From: an uncultured Nitrospirota bacterium
Lineage (GTDB): Bacteria > Nitrospirota > Nitrospiria > Nitrospirales > UBA8639
Assembly: GCA_937139405.1 (NCBI GenBank)
Contig: CAKZPV010000047.1
Span: 1-64,000 of the forward strand
Direction of reading: 5' to 3'
Length of the DNA: 64,000 bases
In this document: piece by piece, positions 19,346 through 27,337 of the stretch
Layout: the number at the start of each line of letters is the position of its first letter
Numbering within the stretch: position 1 is the first letter of the stretch
Notes under the pieces: generated by a model
Told to the model about the DNA's origin: nothing
What the model saw: the letters and a program-made list of their open reading frames with translations, nothing else
Database searches by the model: none
Made by a program: the position numbers and the translations under genes

Positions 19346-20245
19346 ATGATTACTAAGCTTTCTGACCATCCAGTTCAGAGCGATGCCTTGCCGCTACAAT
19401 TCATGATGGTGTCAGGGACGTCTGGGTCAGGCAAGACGCAGGCACTCAAGTGCTTGGAAGATTTGGGGTTTTTTTGTGTTGATAATCTTCCGCCAGCTCT
19501 CTTTCAAAAATTTACGGAATTATGCACTCAGCCAGGGAAAGATGTGAAGAAAGTTGCTTTGGGGATTGATATTCGTGAGCGAGCTTTTTTTGATGATTTG
19601 CTGAGTAATTTAGAAGCCTTACAGTCGAATGGGTGTCACGTCGAACTTTTGTTCTTGGAAGCCCAGGACGATGTTTTGGTTCGTCGGTTTTCTGAATCAC
19701 GTCGTCCCCATCCTCTTCTTCCACAAAGACCTGTCATTGAAGGGATTCAATTAGAACGGGAACGCTTGCAGGGCCTTCGAAACAGAGCTCATCGGGTGTT
19801 AGATACATCAGAGTTTTCCGTTCATGATTTAAAATCTTGGATGATTAAGCATTATCAAGAACGCGATGATGGACAAACTCTAAAAATCAGTCTCTTAAGC
19901 TTTGGGTATAAATTTGGGGTTCCTGTCGATGTGGATTTAGTATTTGATGTACGATTTCTTAGGAATCCTCATTTTGTTTCAGACCTGCAACCCCTAACTG
20001 GTGAATATGTTGAGATTCAACAATTTGTACTTGATAATAAAGAAGGGAAAGATTTCTTGGATCATTTGCGAAAACTCTTTACGTTTTTGCTCCCATTATT
20101 TGAACGTGAACAACGTAGTTATTTGACCATTGCTTTTGGGTGTACGGGAGGTCGGCACCGTTCGGTTGCCATGGCCTTATACATGCAAGATATTCTAAAA
20201 ACATTAGGGTATGATGTCACTCTTCGCCATCGAGAAATTCACTGA
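19346..20245 (+). CDS. rapZ: RapZ/YvcJ-family nucleotide-binding protein
   Basis: 299 aa. The N-terminal P-loop GTSGSGKT is at residues 24-31, followed by DLGFFCVDNLPPALFQKF. The C-terminal domain has SFGYKFGVPVDVDLVFDVRF and the GCTGGRHRSVAMA segment, the metabolite/RNA-binding part in E. coli RapZ. In E. coli RapZ steers decay of the GlmZ sRNA and so GlcN6P synthesis; whether that holds here is unknown. hpf and ptsN, often found between rpoN and rapZ, are missing. Confidence 0.92.
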   Translation: MITKLSDHPVQSDALPLQFMMVSGTSGSGKTQALKCLEDLGFFCVDNLPPALFQKFTELCTQPGKDVKKVALGIDIRERAFFDDLLSNLEALQSNGCHVELLFLEAQDDVLVRRFSESRRPHPLLPQRPVIEGIQLERERLQGLRNRAHRVLDTSEFSVHDLKSWMIKHYQERDDGQTLKISLLSFGYKFGVPVDVDLVFDVRFLRNPHFVSDLQPLTGEYVEIQQFVLDNKEGKDFLDHLRKLFTFLLPLFEREQRSYLTIAFGCTGGRHRSVAMALYMQDILKTLGYDVTLRHREIH

Positions 20246-20545
20246 AAAAACTTGAAACTTTATAGGATCTTGATTCCTCTTTGAACGAAGAGGCCTCTAA
20301 GACCCAACTTTCTTATAGTATCCATCACTACCTGCCTGCCAACATACTAGAAATTCTCTCCACATTCTTTTTAAATCTTATTTGTAGCGTTAACGGGATT
20401 TTCTGGATTTTCCTAAGGGATGTTTCCCTAATATGGAATAATTCAGTCTCAAGTAATGCTTAGGTGTAAACACGGCATCATAATGAGGGATGGCCGATAA
20501 GAATTCAAGCAGGCTACAACTAAAGACAATGAGTCAAAGCAACCC
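20246..20545. other. Intergenic region rapZ-pilM
   Basis: 300 bp that hold the hairpin noted above and a second small perfect hairpin, AGGGA-TGTT-TCCCT at 20416-20429. No convincing -35/-10 pair or sigma-54 -24/-12 element was found. A 60-codon ORF at 20281-20463 lacks a ribosome-binding site and recognisable sequence and is not called. Confidence 0.5.
20276..20300 (+). terminator. Weak hairpin after rapZ
   Basis: CCTCTT pairs with AAGAGG around a 6-nt loop 30 bp beyond the rapZ stop codon. No T tract follows directly, so it may be an RNA-stabilising hairpin and not a terminator. Confidence 0.25.
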
Positions 20546-21619
20546 ATGACAATCTTACAAGAACACAGCTGGCATCGAGCGATCCGTACCACAAAGAGGC
20601 TATTTAGACATGCGCCATTGGCTACTGGTGTTGATGTGGGATCTCGTATGATAAAGACGGTTGTATTGCAGGCCGATCGTGAGGGGTTGTCGTTAACCGA
20701 TTTTTCGATGCAGTCTGTCGGTGAAATGGCGAATTCAGATGAGCAGGCTTTTTCCCAACTTGTCGCGTCAATTCGAGCCAAGATGATCGTCCCCTTCACG
20801 AGGATAGGAACGGCCCTGTCGGGGCCTTCGGTATTTGTAAAATCTCTCAATCTTCCTTTTCTGATGACTGAGGAAAATCTTCGAGAACATCTGACATTAG
20901 AACTTGATCGATATATTGCATGCGATGTTCAGGATGTTTTTTGGGATGTTTGCGCTCTACATCCCTTATCCAAGATGGTAAATGACCAACATGAATATTT
21001 TCTTGTTGTGGCCCAGAAGGAATGTGTTGAACGTCACATGGATGCGTTTGCTCAATGTGGAGTGATTGTTCAGTTTATTGATGCCGATGCTTTTGCTTTG
21101 GTCAATTTAGTGACATACAACTATGGTCAGGAGGGATCTTGGTTACTCGCTCATATGGGGCCAACAGGAGTTGTCATGGTCGTGATGACTGGAGGACAGC
21201 CAGCTTATATTCGAAAAGCGGGTTATGAAGCTGACTGGTATGGAGATTTCCTTGAGCAAGTGCTCTTGCCGACTTCCCTATTGGAGGCGAGAAAAGAGCT
21301 TGGTGCGTCGGAATCGTTGCTCCTGGAACAGTTTTTTCAAGAAATGTATAGGCAAATCTGTGAGACGCTGGAATCGTTCTCAGATCTCTCAATAACGGAA
21401 ATCAGTAGAGGAATTCTTTTATCCGGGGGATATGCGGTTGCGCCAGAGATGGCATCAACGTTCGCGCGTTCCTTAAAAATGCCTGTGCATGTGTTGGATC
21501 CCTTCCAGGCCATCACAGTGCCTTCTGCCATTCAACAGGATCCAGTTTTTGCCCAAAGGGCTCCGCTCATGAGTGTCGCAGTTGGTGTGGCGTTGAGAGG
21601 AGCCCTTTGCCATGCTTGA
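20546..21619 (+). CDS. pilM: Type IV pilus assembly protein PilM
   Basis: 357 aa actin-like (FtsA/PilM) ATPase fold. GVDVGSRMIKTVVL near residue 28 is the phosphate-1 loop, MTEENLREHLTLELDRYIAC matches the PilM/Cpa-type central helix, and ISRGILLSGGYAVAPEMAS is the adenosine-binding loop. PilM is cytoplasmic and docks on the N-terminus of PilN. First of four overlapping or adjacent pil genes; the stop overlaps pilN. Confidence 0.9.
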   Translation: MTILQEHSWHRAIRTTKRLFRHAPLATGVDVGSRMIKTVVLQADREGLSLTDFSMQSVGEMANSDEQAFSQLVASIRAKMIVPFTRIGTALSGPSVFVKSLNLPFLMTEENLREHLTLELDRYIACDVQDVFWDVCALHPLSKMVNDQHEYFLVVAQKECVERHMDAFAQCGVIVQFIDADAFALVNLVTYNYGQEGSWLLAHMGPTGVVMVVMTGGQPAYIRKAGYEADWYGDFLEQVLLPTSLLEARKELGASESLLLEQFFQEMYRQICETLESFSDLSITEISRGILLSGGYAVAPEMASTFARSLKMPVHVLDPFQAITVPSAIQQDPVFAQRAPLMSVAVGVALRGALCHA

Positions 21620-22178
21620 AATCAATCTGGCGCGTCAACTACAGGTTCCCTCAGTGGTACATGCGGAATCTCATCGTCGTTATGAATGGGTTGCTGTTAT
21701 TCTTTCTATAGGAATTGGATTGGCAAGTTGGTGGTGGACTCAGGTCAAGCAAGACGAATATGACGCTGTGGTTCAAGAGAAATATGTTCAAGCACAATCT
21801 CTTGCTGCTACCCAAACTTCCTTGAATCGCCTTGAACGGTATCAGGAGGAAAAGCGGCGTCTTGGTGGTTCATTGGAAGCCATGGATGCACAAGAGTTTA
21901 ACCGCAAGCATCCAATGAGCCTCTTAGATGGAGTGAGTCGTAGTGTTGAGGGTTTGGATATTTGGCTGGATCGTCTTCACATGGTTGATCAGCTTGTCGA
22001 ATTGCACGGGCAATCGTTTGCCCTCGAGGAAATTGGGAAATATATTGATGCATTAGAAAATCATGGTGTGATTACCTCGCTCCCAGTCGTTGAAATACTT
22101 GATCAAGAAGGGAGGGATAGCGCAGAGTTTTTTTCCTTTATGATCCGCTTTGTCTTGGAGCAACAGTCCACGACATGA
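21612..22178 (+). CDS. pilN: Type IV pilus inner-membrane protein PilN
   Basis: 188 aa. The N-terminal MLEINLARQ resembles the PilM-binding INLLP motif. One membrane helix lies at about residues 27-44, then a coiled-coil stretch and a ferredoxin-like periplasmic domain. Starts 8 bp inside pilM and overlaps pilO by 4 bp, so expression is coupled. Confidence 0.85.
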   Translation: MLEINLARQLQVPSVVHAESHRRYEWVAVILSIGIGLASWWWTQVKQDEYDAVVQEKYVQAQSLAATQTSLNRLERYQEEKRRLGGSLEAMDAQEFNRKHPMSLLDGVSRSVEGLDIWLDRLHMVDQLVELHGQSFALEEIGKYIDALENHGVITSLPVVEILDQEGRDSAEFFSFMIRFVLEQQSTT

Positions 22179-22768
22179 TTCAAGGATTGAATGAAATTCC
22201 CCTCTGGCAACGCTTCATGCTCTTTAGCTTGGGCGTCGTCTTGTTTGTATGGGCTATGCATATCTGGGTTTGGAGTCCGTTAGATAGCTCCATTGCCACC
22301 TTAACCCAAGAAATTGAGGAGTTGACTCACAAGAATCACGAGTCTATCCAGAACATGGCGTTGCTACCTGAAGTAGAGCAGGAAGTGATAACTCTACGTG
22401 CAAAATTACTTCTTCGACATCAACAGCTACCTGTGAAGGTTGAGCCACAGTCTTTTCGGCGAGCCGTTGTCAGTATTGGGAAACAAACTGGTGTGGCCAT
22501 TCGTCTTTGGAATCCTCAAAAGTCTGTTGGGAATGTTCAGGATTCTGATGCTTCACTTGATGTTGCTGTGAAGGTGGAAGGAAGTTTTTATGACACCGTT
22601 CAATTCATGAATGATGTGTTGCAGCTTTCCTGGGTGGAAACTGTCAACCCTCTGATATTTGTTAGAAAGCACGATGACAGTAAGGCATCTATCGTAACGA
22701 CTGAATTTACTATAAAAGGTTTAGTATCTATTGAATTTTCAGAGACGGGAAGATTGCTGAAAACATAG
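22175..22768 (+). CDS. pilO: Type IV pilus inner-membrane protein PilO
   Basis: 197 aa. One membrane helix at about residues 13-33, a coiled coil (residues 40-90) and a C-terminal ferredoxin-like domain with VKVEGSFYDTVQFMNDVLQL, the typical PilO segment. Forms the alignment complex with PilN. ATGA overlap with pilN. Confidence 0.87.
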   Translation: MIQGLNEIPLWQRFMLFSLGVVLFVWAMHIWVWSPLDSSIATLTQEIEELTHKNHESIQNMALLPEVEQEVITLRAKLLLRHQQLPVKVEPQSFRRAVVSIGKQTGVAIRLWNPQKSVGNVQDSDASLDVAVKVEGSFYDTVQFMNDVLQLSWVETVNPLIFVRKHDDSKASIVTTEFTIKGLVSIEFSETGRLLKT

Positions 22769-22796
22769 GGTTTTGTCTAGTAACTGAGTATGATCT

Positions 22797-23369
22797 ATGC
22801 GAAAATTTTTGCCAAAAATAAATAATCATTCTGGTGTCGTATTCATTACAAGCAAAAACATATGCCGTCAGATGTCTCGATTTCTGATAGCTATGCTCTG
22901 CGGTTTGTTCATTCTTCCTGTGTTGACAGAAGATGTTTCAGCTCGTTCCAAAAAATTCAAGAGTGCTGTGAATGAGTTCGTGCAGCGAACCTCGGTCCGC
23001 GGAGATTTTAAAAAACGACGTGATCCTTTTAGGCCGATAAGAAAACGTCGATCTGCTTCAACTGTATCTAGAAAATCACATTCCCTGCCTCTCAAAATAA
23101 TTCCGATTTCAGAACGTAAAAATCCAAATTGGAAATTATTGGGGATCATTGATGGACGGTATGAGCGTCAGGCTGTCATCCAAGTTTCCCCCCAAGAGCG
23201 AGTATTTGTCAGATCAGGATTAGAAGTTGGGCGATCAGGATGGATTATCAAAACCATCAGTAAGGGAGAAGTGTTATTGGAGCGTTCCTTTCCCCCGACT
23301 AGTAGAAAAGGTCATACTGAATCACAAGTTTTTAGCCTTGCCTTTGTCACTCTTAAGCAATCCTCTTAA
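22797..23369 (+). CDS. pilP: PilP-like pilus lipoprotein/alignment protein
   Basis: 190 aa. Secreted N-terminus, a KKRRDPFRPIRKR segment matching the RDPF motif of PilP, and a C-terminal beta domain (WKLLGIIDGRYERQAVIQVS) like the HR domain of PilP that contacts the secretin PilQ. The usual lipobox cysteine is absent, so it may be anchored by its hydrophobic segment. The start may instead be the ATG at 22872, which opens the hydrophobic stretch. pilQ does not follow. Confidence 0.7.
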   Translation: MRKFLPKINNHSGVVFITSKNICRQMSRFLIAMLCGLFILPVLTEDVSARSKKFKSAVNEFVQRTSVRGDFKKRRDPFRPIRKRRSASTVSRKSHSLPLKIIPISERKNPNWKLLGIIDGRYERQAVIQVSPQERVFVRSGLEVGRSGWIIKTISKGEVLLERSFPPTSRKGHTESQVFSLAFVTLKQSS

Positions 23370-23378
23370 AAATTCCGG

Positions 23379-23407
23379 TTGAGAAAGACTGGAAAAACCT
23401 TCATAAT
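23379..23407 (+). promoter_or_regulatory. Sigma-70-type promoter for aroC
   Basis: TTGAGA and CATAAT are separated by exactly 17 bp (4/6 and 5/6 matches), about 80 bp before aroC. It would separate the aro segment transcriptionally from the pil genes. Confidence 0.6.
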
Positions 23408-23487
23408 CCCTATCTTTGCTAGTGGATTGTAACAAATAGTTCTAAGCGAATTAGGTTTTTATACTTACTAACGATAAGGATTGGTAA

Positions 23488-24648
23488 ATGTTGAGATATT
23501 TAAACGCCGGGGAATCTCACGGAAGAGGACTGATGGCGGTGGTTGAAGGGGTCCCTTCTGGGTTGCCGGTAACGGCAGATGCGATAAACGCTGATCTCAT
23601 TCGTCGACAAGGTGGGTATGGACGAGGCGGTCGAATGCGTATTGAAAAAGATCGGATCGAATTTATTTGTGGGGTTAGAAAGGGAAAAACGATAGGCAAC
23701 CCGTTAGGGCTTCTCATTTGGAATAAGGATTGGGAAAACTGGAAAGAGATTATGGCCGCAGAGCCGGGGCCACCTCCGACTGAGCGAGTCGTAACCCGTC
23801 CACGTCCAGGGCATGCCGATTTGGTTGGAGCGATCAAGTATGGTCATCGAGATATCCGGAATGTCCTAGAAAAAGCAAGTGCGCGGGAAACAGCGATTCG
23901 AGTCGCTATTGGTGGGGTCGCAAAGGCGCTGTTGTCACAATTTAATATGCAAGTAGTGAGCTATACCATGGATATCGGTGGTGTGGCAGCACCTAGCCAG
24001 GCTGATCCTTTAGTGGCATATCAAGAAGCTGAACAATCAGATGTCCGGTGCCCAGATCCTGATGCTGCTAAAAAAATGATTGAGCATATTCGCGGAGCCA
24101 AACATAAGGGCGATTCACTGGGAGGAATTTTTGAGGTGGTGGTGACGAATCCTCCAATTGGTTTGGGAACCTATGCTCAATGGGACCGACGGTTGACCGC
24201 ACGATTGGCCATGGCGGCCATGAGCATTCAAGCCATGAAGGGTGTGGAAATTGGCATGGGCTTTGAGTCTGCGCGACGCTATGGATCTGAAGTACATGAT
24301 GATATTTATTTCGATCAACCGACTGGACAATTCATTCGGAAGACCAATAATGCTGGTGGATTGGAAGGTGGTATTACCAATGGACAATCAATTGTTCTGC
24401 GTGTGGCAATGAAGCCAATTGCCACGCTCTATACTCCCAAAGATAGCGTGGATATTGAAACCAAAGAACCTTTTAAAGCTACCGTCGAACGATCTGATAT
24501 TTGTACTGTACCAGCAGCAGGGGTTGTGGGCGAAGCAGTTATTGCTTATGAAATGGCGAATGCCCTCATCGAAAAGTTTGGTGGAGATACGCTAGAAGAA
24601 ATGAAGCGAAATTATCAAGCCTATCAGGAGTACGTTCGATCGTTTTGA
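23488..24648 (+). CDS. aroC: Chorismate synthase
   Basis: 386 aa. Last step of the shikimate pathway, EPSP to chorismate with reduced FMN. Signatures: LNAGESHGRGLMAVVEGVP at the start, GRGGRMRIEKD, RPGHADLVGAIKYGHRDIRN and the ending region ERSDICTVPAAGVVGEAV. All conserved His, Arg and Asp residues of the active site appear present. Followed by aroB after 64 bp. Confidence 0.97.
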   Translation: MLRYLNAGESHGRGLMAVVEGVPSGLPVTADAINADLIRRQGGYGRGGRMRIEKDRIEFICGVRKGKTIGNPLGLLIWNKDWENWKEIMAAEPGPPPTERVVTRPRPGHADLVGAIKYGHRDIRNVLEKASARETAIRVAIGGVAKALLSQFNMQVVSYTMDIGGVAAPSQADPLVAYQEAEQSDVRCPDPDAAKKMIEHIRGAKHKGDSLGGIFEVVVTNPPIGLGTYAQWDRRLTARLAMAAMSIQAMKGVEIGMGFESARRYGSEVHDDIYFDQPTGQFIRKTNNAGGLEGGITNGQSIVLRVAMKPIATLYTPKDSVDIETKEPFKATVERSDICTVPAAGVVGEAVIAYEMANALIEKFGGDTLEEMKRNYQAYQEYVRSF

Positions 24649-24712
24649 TCAATTCTTTATCCTATGTGTGCTTGATGCATGCAGATTGTTCCCATCAAAT
24701 CTCTGATTCCTT

Positions 24713-25900
24713 GTGCGTGATCTGCCAGCAATGAAGACTGTTTCCACCTCAAGTCGTGTTCCTGTCGCTCTGGGTGATAGGAGTTATGAGATTGTCGTTC
24801 AGTCAGGAGTTTTGAGCCAAATCGGCAATGTTCTTCAAGGGGCTGGATGTTCCGGTCGTGTGGGGATTGTCACCAATCCTGTTGTCAATCAATTATATGG
24901 TCGTATGGTACACCGTGCTTTGCGTCAAGCGGGGTTTTCTCCATTTTTCATCATAGTTCCAGATGGAGAACAGGCAAAGACGGTAAAGTGGTTGAGTAAA
25001 ATTCTCGATGCGCTTGTAACGCAACGTGTTGAACGCCAAGATTGCCTCTTAGCCTTAGGTGGCGGAGTCACGGGAGATGTGGCGGGATTTGCGGCTTCCA
25101 CGTATCTGCGAGGTATTCCGTTTGTCCAAGTTCCAACGACACTCGTTGCTCAAGTGGATTCAAGTGTTGGTGGAAAAACAGGGGTCAACCATCCACACGG
25201 GAAGAACTTGATCGGCGCATTTTATCAACCTCAAATCGTGATCGTTGACCCACATGTCCTTGCAACGCTGCCCTCACGGCAATGGATTGCTGGTCTAGCT
25301 GAAGTGATTAAATATGGGATGATCACAGACAAACCATTTTTTGAGTACCTTGAACAACATGTTGAGGGATTGCGAAACCAATCTGATGAGGTGTTGCTTC
25401 ACGTACTTCGACGATGTTGTGAATTAAAAGCCGAAGTGGTTGCGGGAGATGAGCGTGAGTCTGGCAGACGACGAATTTTGAATTATGGTCATACCATTGG
25501 ACATGCCTTAGAGTCTTGGGGACATTACAAAAAATGGATCCATGGCGAAGCTGTGGGACTGGGGATGGTTCAAGAAGCTTCAATAGCAGAGAATCTTGGC
25601 ATATGTTCAAGTGCGGTCGTGGAGCGGCAGAATGATCTGATTAAGCGTGTCGGATTACCAAGTGGTATGCCAAAGAAAATAAAATTTCTGGAACTGTGGC
25701 AAGCTATGCAACATGATAAAAAAGTCGTGAAAGGCGATATTCATTGTGTGTTGCCGACATGCATTGGAGAGGTTGCTGTGGTGCCCTTGGTGCGTGAATC
25801 GATTCGAAAGTGGTTTTCAGTTCAGCAACGATCTTCTTCCAAATTAATGAACCTGGTTTCTAAGCCTCTCTCGAGTTCGCGTCTAGTAAGAAAGAAATAA
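24713..25900 (+). CDS. aroB: 3-Dehydroquinate synthase
   Basis: 395 aa. Converts DAHP to 3-dehydroquinate using NAD and a divalent metal. PDGEQAKT, LALGGGVTGDVAGFAASTYL, VPTTLVAQVDSSVGGKTGVN and NYGHTIGHALES hold the NAD and metal-binding residues. The last ~30 residues are a variable extension. A GTG start is listed; ATG at 24731 is an alternative. The ANTAR gene begins 2 bp after its stop, so both are on one mRNA. Confidence 0.96.
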   Translation: MRDLPAMKTVSTSSRVPVALGDRSYEIVVQSGVLSQIGNVLQGAGCSGRVGIVTNPVVNQLYGRMVHRALRQAGFSPFFIIVPDGEQAKTVKWLSKILDALVTQRVERQDCLLALGGGVTGDVAGFAASTYLRGIPFVQVPTTLVAQVDSSVGGKTGVNHPHGKNLIGAFYQPQIVIVDPHVLATLPSRQWIAGLAEVIKYGMITDKPFFEYLEQHVEGLRNQSDEVLLHVLRRCCELKAEVVAGDERESGRRRILNYGHTIGHALESWGHYKKWIHGEAVGLGMVQEASIAENLGICSSAVVERQNDLIKRVGLPSGMPKKIKFLELWQAMQHDKKVVKGDIHCVLPTCIGEVAVVPLVRESIRKWFSVQQRSSSKLMNLVSKPLSSSRLVRKK

Positions 25901-25901
25901 C

Positions 25902-27158
25902 ATGGCAGGGGCTAAACAATTGACGAATGAGGAACTCAAGCTGCAAGTACGGGAACGAACACGCGAGGTCCAAATCCTCCACCGGATCAGCGAGTCGATT
26001 AGTAGTACCTTGGAACAGGCCACCGTGTTGAAACAAATTGTGGAAGTGGTTGTTGAGGTTACGAAAGCAGATGCCTGCTTGCTCTTCTTAATTTCTGAAA
26101 ACAAAGAGGAACTGATTCTACGAGCCTCGAAGAATCCCCATCCCCGACTGATCGGGCGCATTTCACTAGGATTAGGCGAAGGAATCACAGGATGGGTGGC
26201 GCGGGAAAAAGTGCCAGTGGTTGTTCCTCGCAATGCTAGCGATGACGCCAGATTTAAGTTTTTCCATCGATTGCCGGAAGATCGTTATCAAGCCTTCGTA
26301 TCGGTTCCGATTATCAGTAAAGGCGAAATTATTGGAGTGATTAATGTCCAACATAAACGCTCCAAGCGTTATACCGAACGGACGCTGGCGTTACTCCTGA
26401 CGATTGCGAATCAAGTTGGTGGCGCTATTGCCAATGCGCGCTTGTATGATGACATGCGAGAAAAAGCGCGTCGCCTGGAAACACTTTCTCAGGTATCTGA
26501 AACCGTGGCATCGGATCGATTGATAGAAGATGTTTTGCAGTTGATTGTGACAATGACTGCACAATTAATGAGTTCAAAGATTTGCTCTATCATGTTGGTT
26601 GACCAAGATTCAGGGGAACTTCGGATTACTGCGACACAGAGTTTGAGCGATGCCTATCGTAGAAAACCTCCTTTAAAGGTGGGGCAAAGCATGAGTGGGC
26701 GGGCTGTGCAGGAACAGCGCTCGGTTTATGTGCCAGACGTGACAGCAGAAGGCGGGTATTTTTATCGTGATTTAGCGAAGCAGGAAGGATTGCATTCGCT
26801 GTTGTCAGTGCCCATGTTGATCAAAAACAATGTGATCGGGGTTATTAATGTTTATACTTCGACACATCATGTGTTTTCAGAAGAAGAAATGAAGACGCTA
26901 CAGGTTATCGCGAACCAATCAGCTGTGGCCATTGAACATACCCGCTTGCTAGAAAAATCTTTTGAAATGCAAGAGGCATTGGAAGTCCGTAAACAAGTTG
27001 AGCGGGCCAAAGGATTTCTCATGGCGTCAAAGGGACTTTCAGAGCCTGAGGCGTTTCGCCTGATGCAACGGCAGAGTATGAATTTGCGAAAATCGATGCG
27101 TGAAATTGCGGATGCCATCATTCTTGCCGAAGAACTTCAGCAAGCGACTCAAGCGTAG
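25902..27158 (+). CDS. GAF-GAF-ANTAR RNA-binding antitermination regulator
   Basis: 418 aa. A short N-terminal coiled coil is followed by GAF 1 (about residues 38-180, GRISLGLGEGITGWVAREKV) and GAF 2 (about 205-345, GQSMSGRAVQEQRSVYVPDV). The C-terminal ANTAR domain (about 355-410) has QVERAKGFLMASKGLSEPEA and AFRLMQRQSMNLRKSMREIA, matching the family AKG-LM and AFR-L--SM blocks. ANTAR proteins bind paired hexaloop hairpins in nascent RNA and prevent termination. Ligand of the GAF domains is unknown. Its gene ends 73 bp before a promoter that drives a leader with such a hairpin in front of nadE. Confidence 0.9.
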   Translation: MAGAKQLTNEELKLQVRERTREVQILHRISESISSTLEQATVLKQIVEVVVEVTKADACLLFLISENKEELILRASKNPHPRLIGRISLGLGEGITGWVAREKVPVVVPRNASDDARFKFFHRLPEDRYQAFVSVPIISKGEIIGVINVQHKRSKRYTERTLALLLTIANQVGGAIANARLYDDMREKARRLETLSQVSETVASDRLIEDVLQLIVTMTAQLMSSKICSIMLVDQDSGELRITATQSLSDAYRRKPPLKVGQSMSGRAVQEQRSVYVPDVTAEGGYFYRDLAKQEGLHSLLSVPMLIKNNVIGVINVYTSTHHVFSEEEMKTLQVIANQSAVAIEHTRLLEKSFEMQEALEVRKQVERAKGFLMASKGLSEPEAFRLMQRQSMNLRKSMREIADAIILAEELQQATQA

Positions 27159-27207
27159 GAGATATTGGAAAGTTGTGTAATGGAGGCGGATTAGCGTTAC
27201 GGGTAAT

Positions 27208-27236
27208 TTTATGCGCTATTCTGCCAGGTATATAAT
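27208..27236 (+). promoter_or_regulatory. Promoter of the nadE leader
   Basis: A perfect TATAAT (27231-27236) is preceded at 17 bp by a poor -35 (TTTATG). Transcription would start near 27243 and give a leader of about 95 nt before the nadE ATG. The weak -35 suggests either dependence on an activator or a basal promoter whose output is set by the attenuator. Confidence 0.6.
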
Positions 27237-27246
27237 CTATCGAAAC

Positions 27247-27306
27247 GAGCGGCAATGAAAAGACGCTCATTAATTTTGAAAGATATGAATAGGACAATGG
27301 CGTCCT
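27247..27306 (+). promoter_or_regulatory. ANTAR-type antiterminator hairpins in nadE leader
   Basis: Second hairpin: AGGAC (27291-27295) pairs with GTCCT (27302-27306) around the hexaloop AATGGC, with A at loop position 1 and G at position 4, exactly the feature that ANTAR domains recognise. First hairpin: GAGCG (27247-27251) pairs with CGCTC (27264-27268) around a 12-nt loop that contains AATGAA, again A1/G4, but not as a clean hexaloop. The 3' arm of the second hairpin is part of the terminator stem, so the two structures exclude each other. Confidence 0.7.
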
Positions 27307-27337
27307 CGGTTCCGTTTGGGACAGAGGACGTTTTTTT
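27301..27337 (+). terminator. Intrinsic terminator (attenuator) directly before nadE
   Basis: CGTCCTC (27301-27307) pairs with GAGGACG (27324-27330). Inside, after a G-A mismatch, GTTCC pairs with GGGAC around a GTTT loop. Seven T residues follow and run into the nadE ATG. As it stands before the gene and not after one, it must act as an attenuator. GAGGA of its 3' arm (27324-27328) is also the only ribosome-binding site for nadE, 9 nt from the ATG. Confidence 0.85.
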
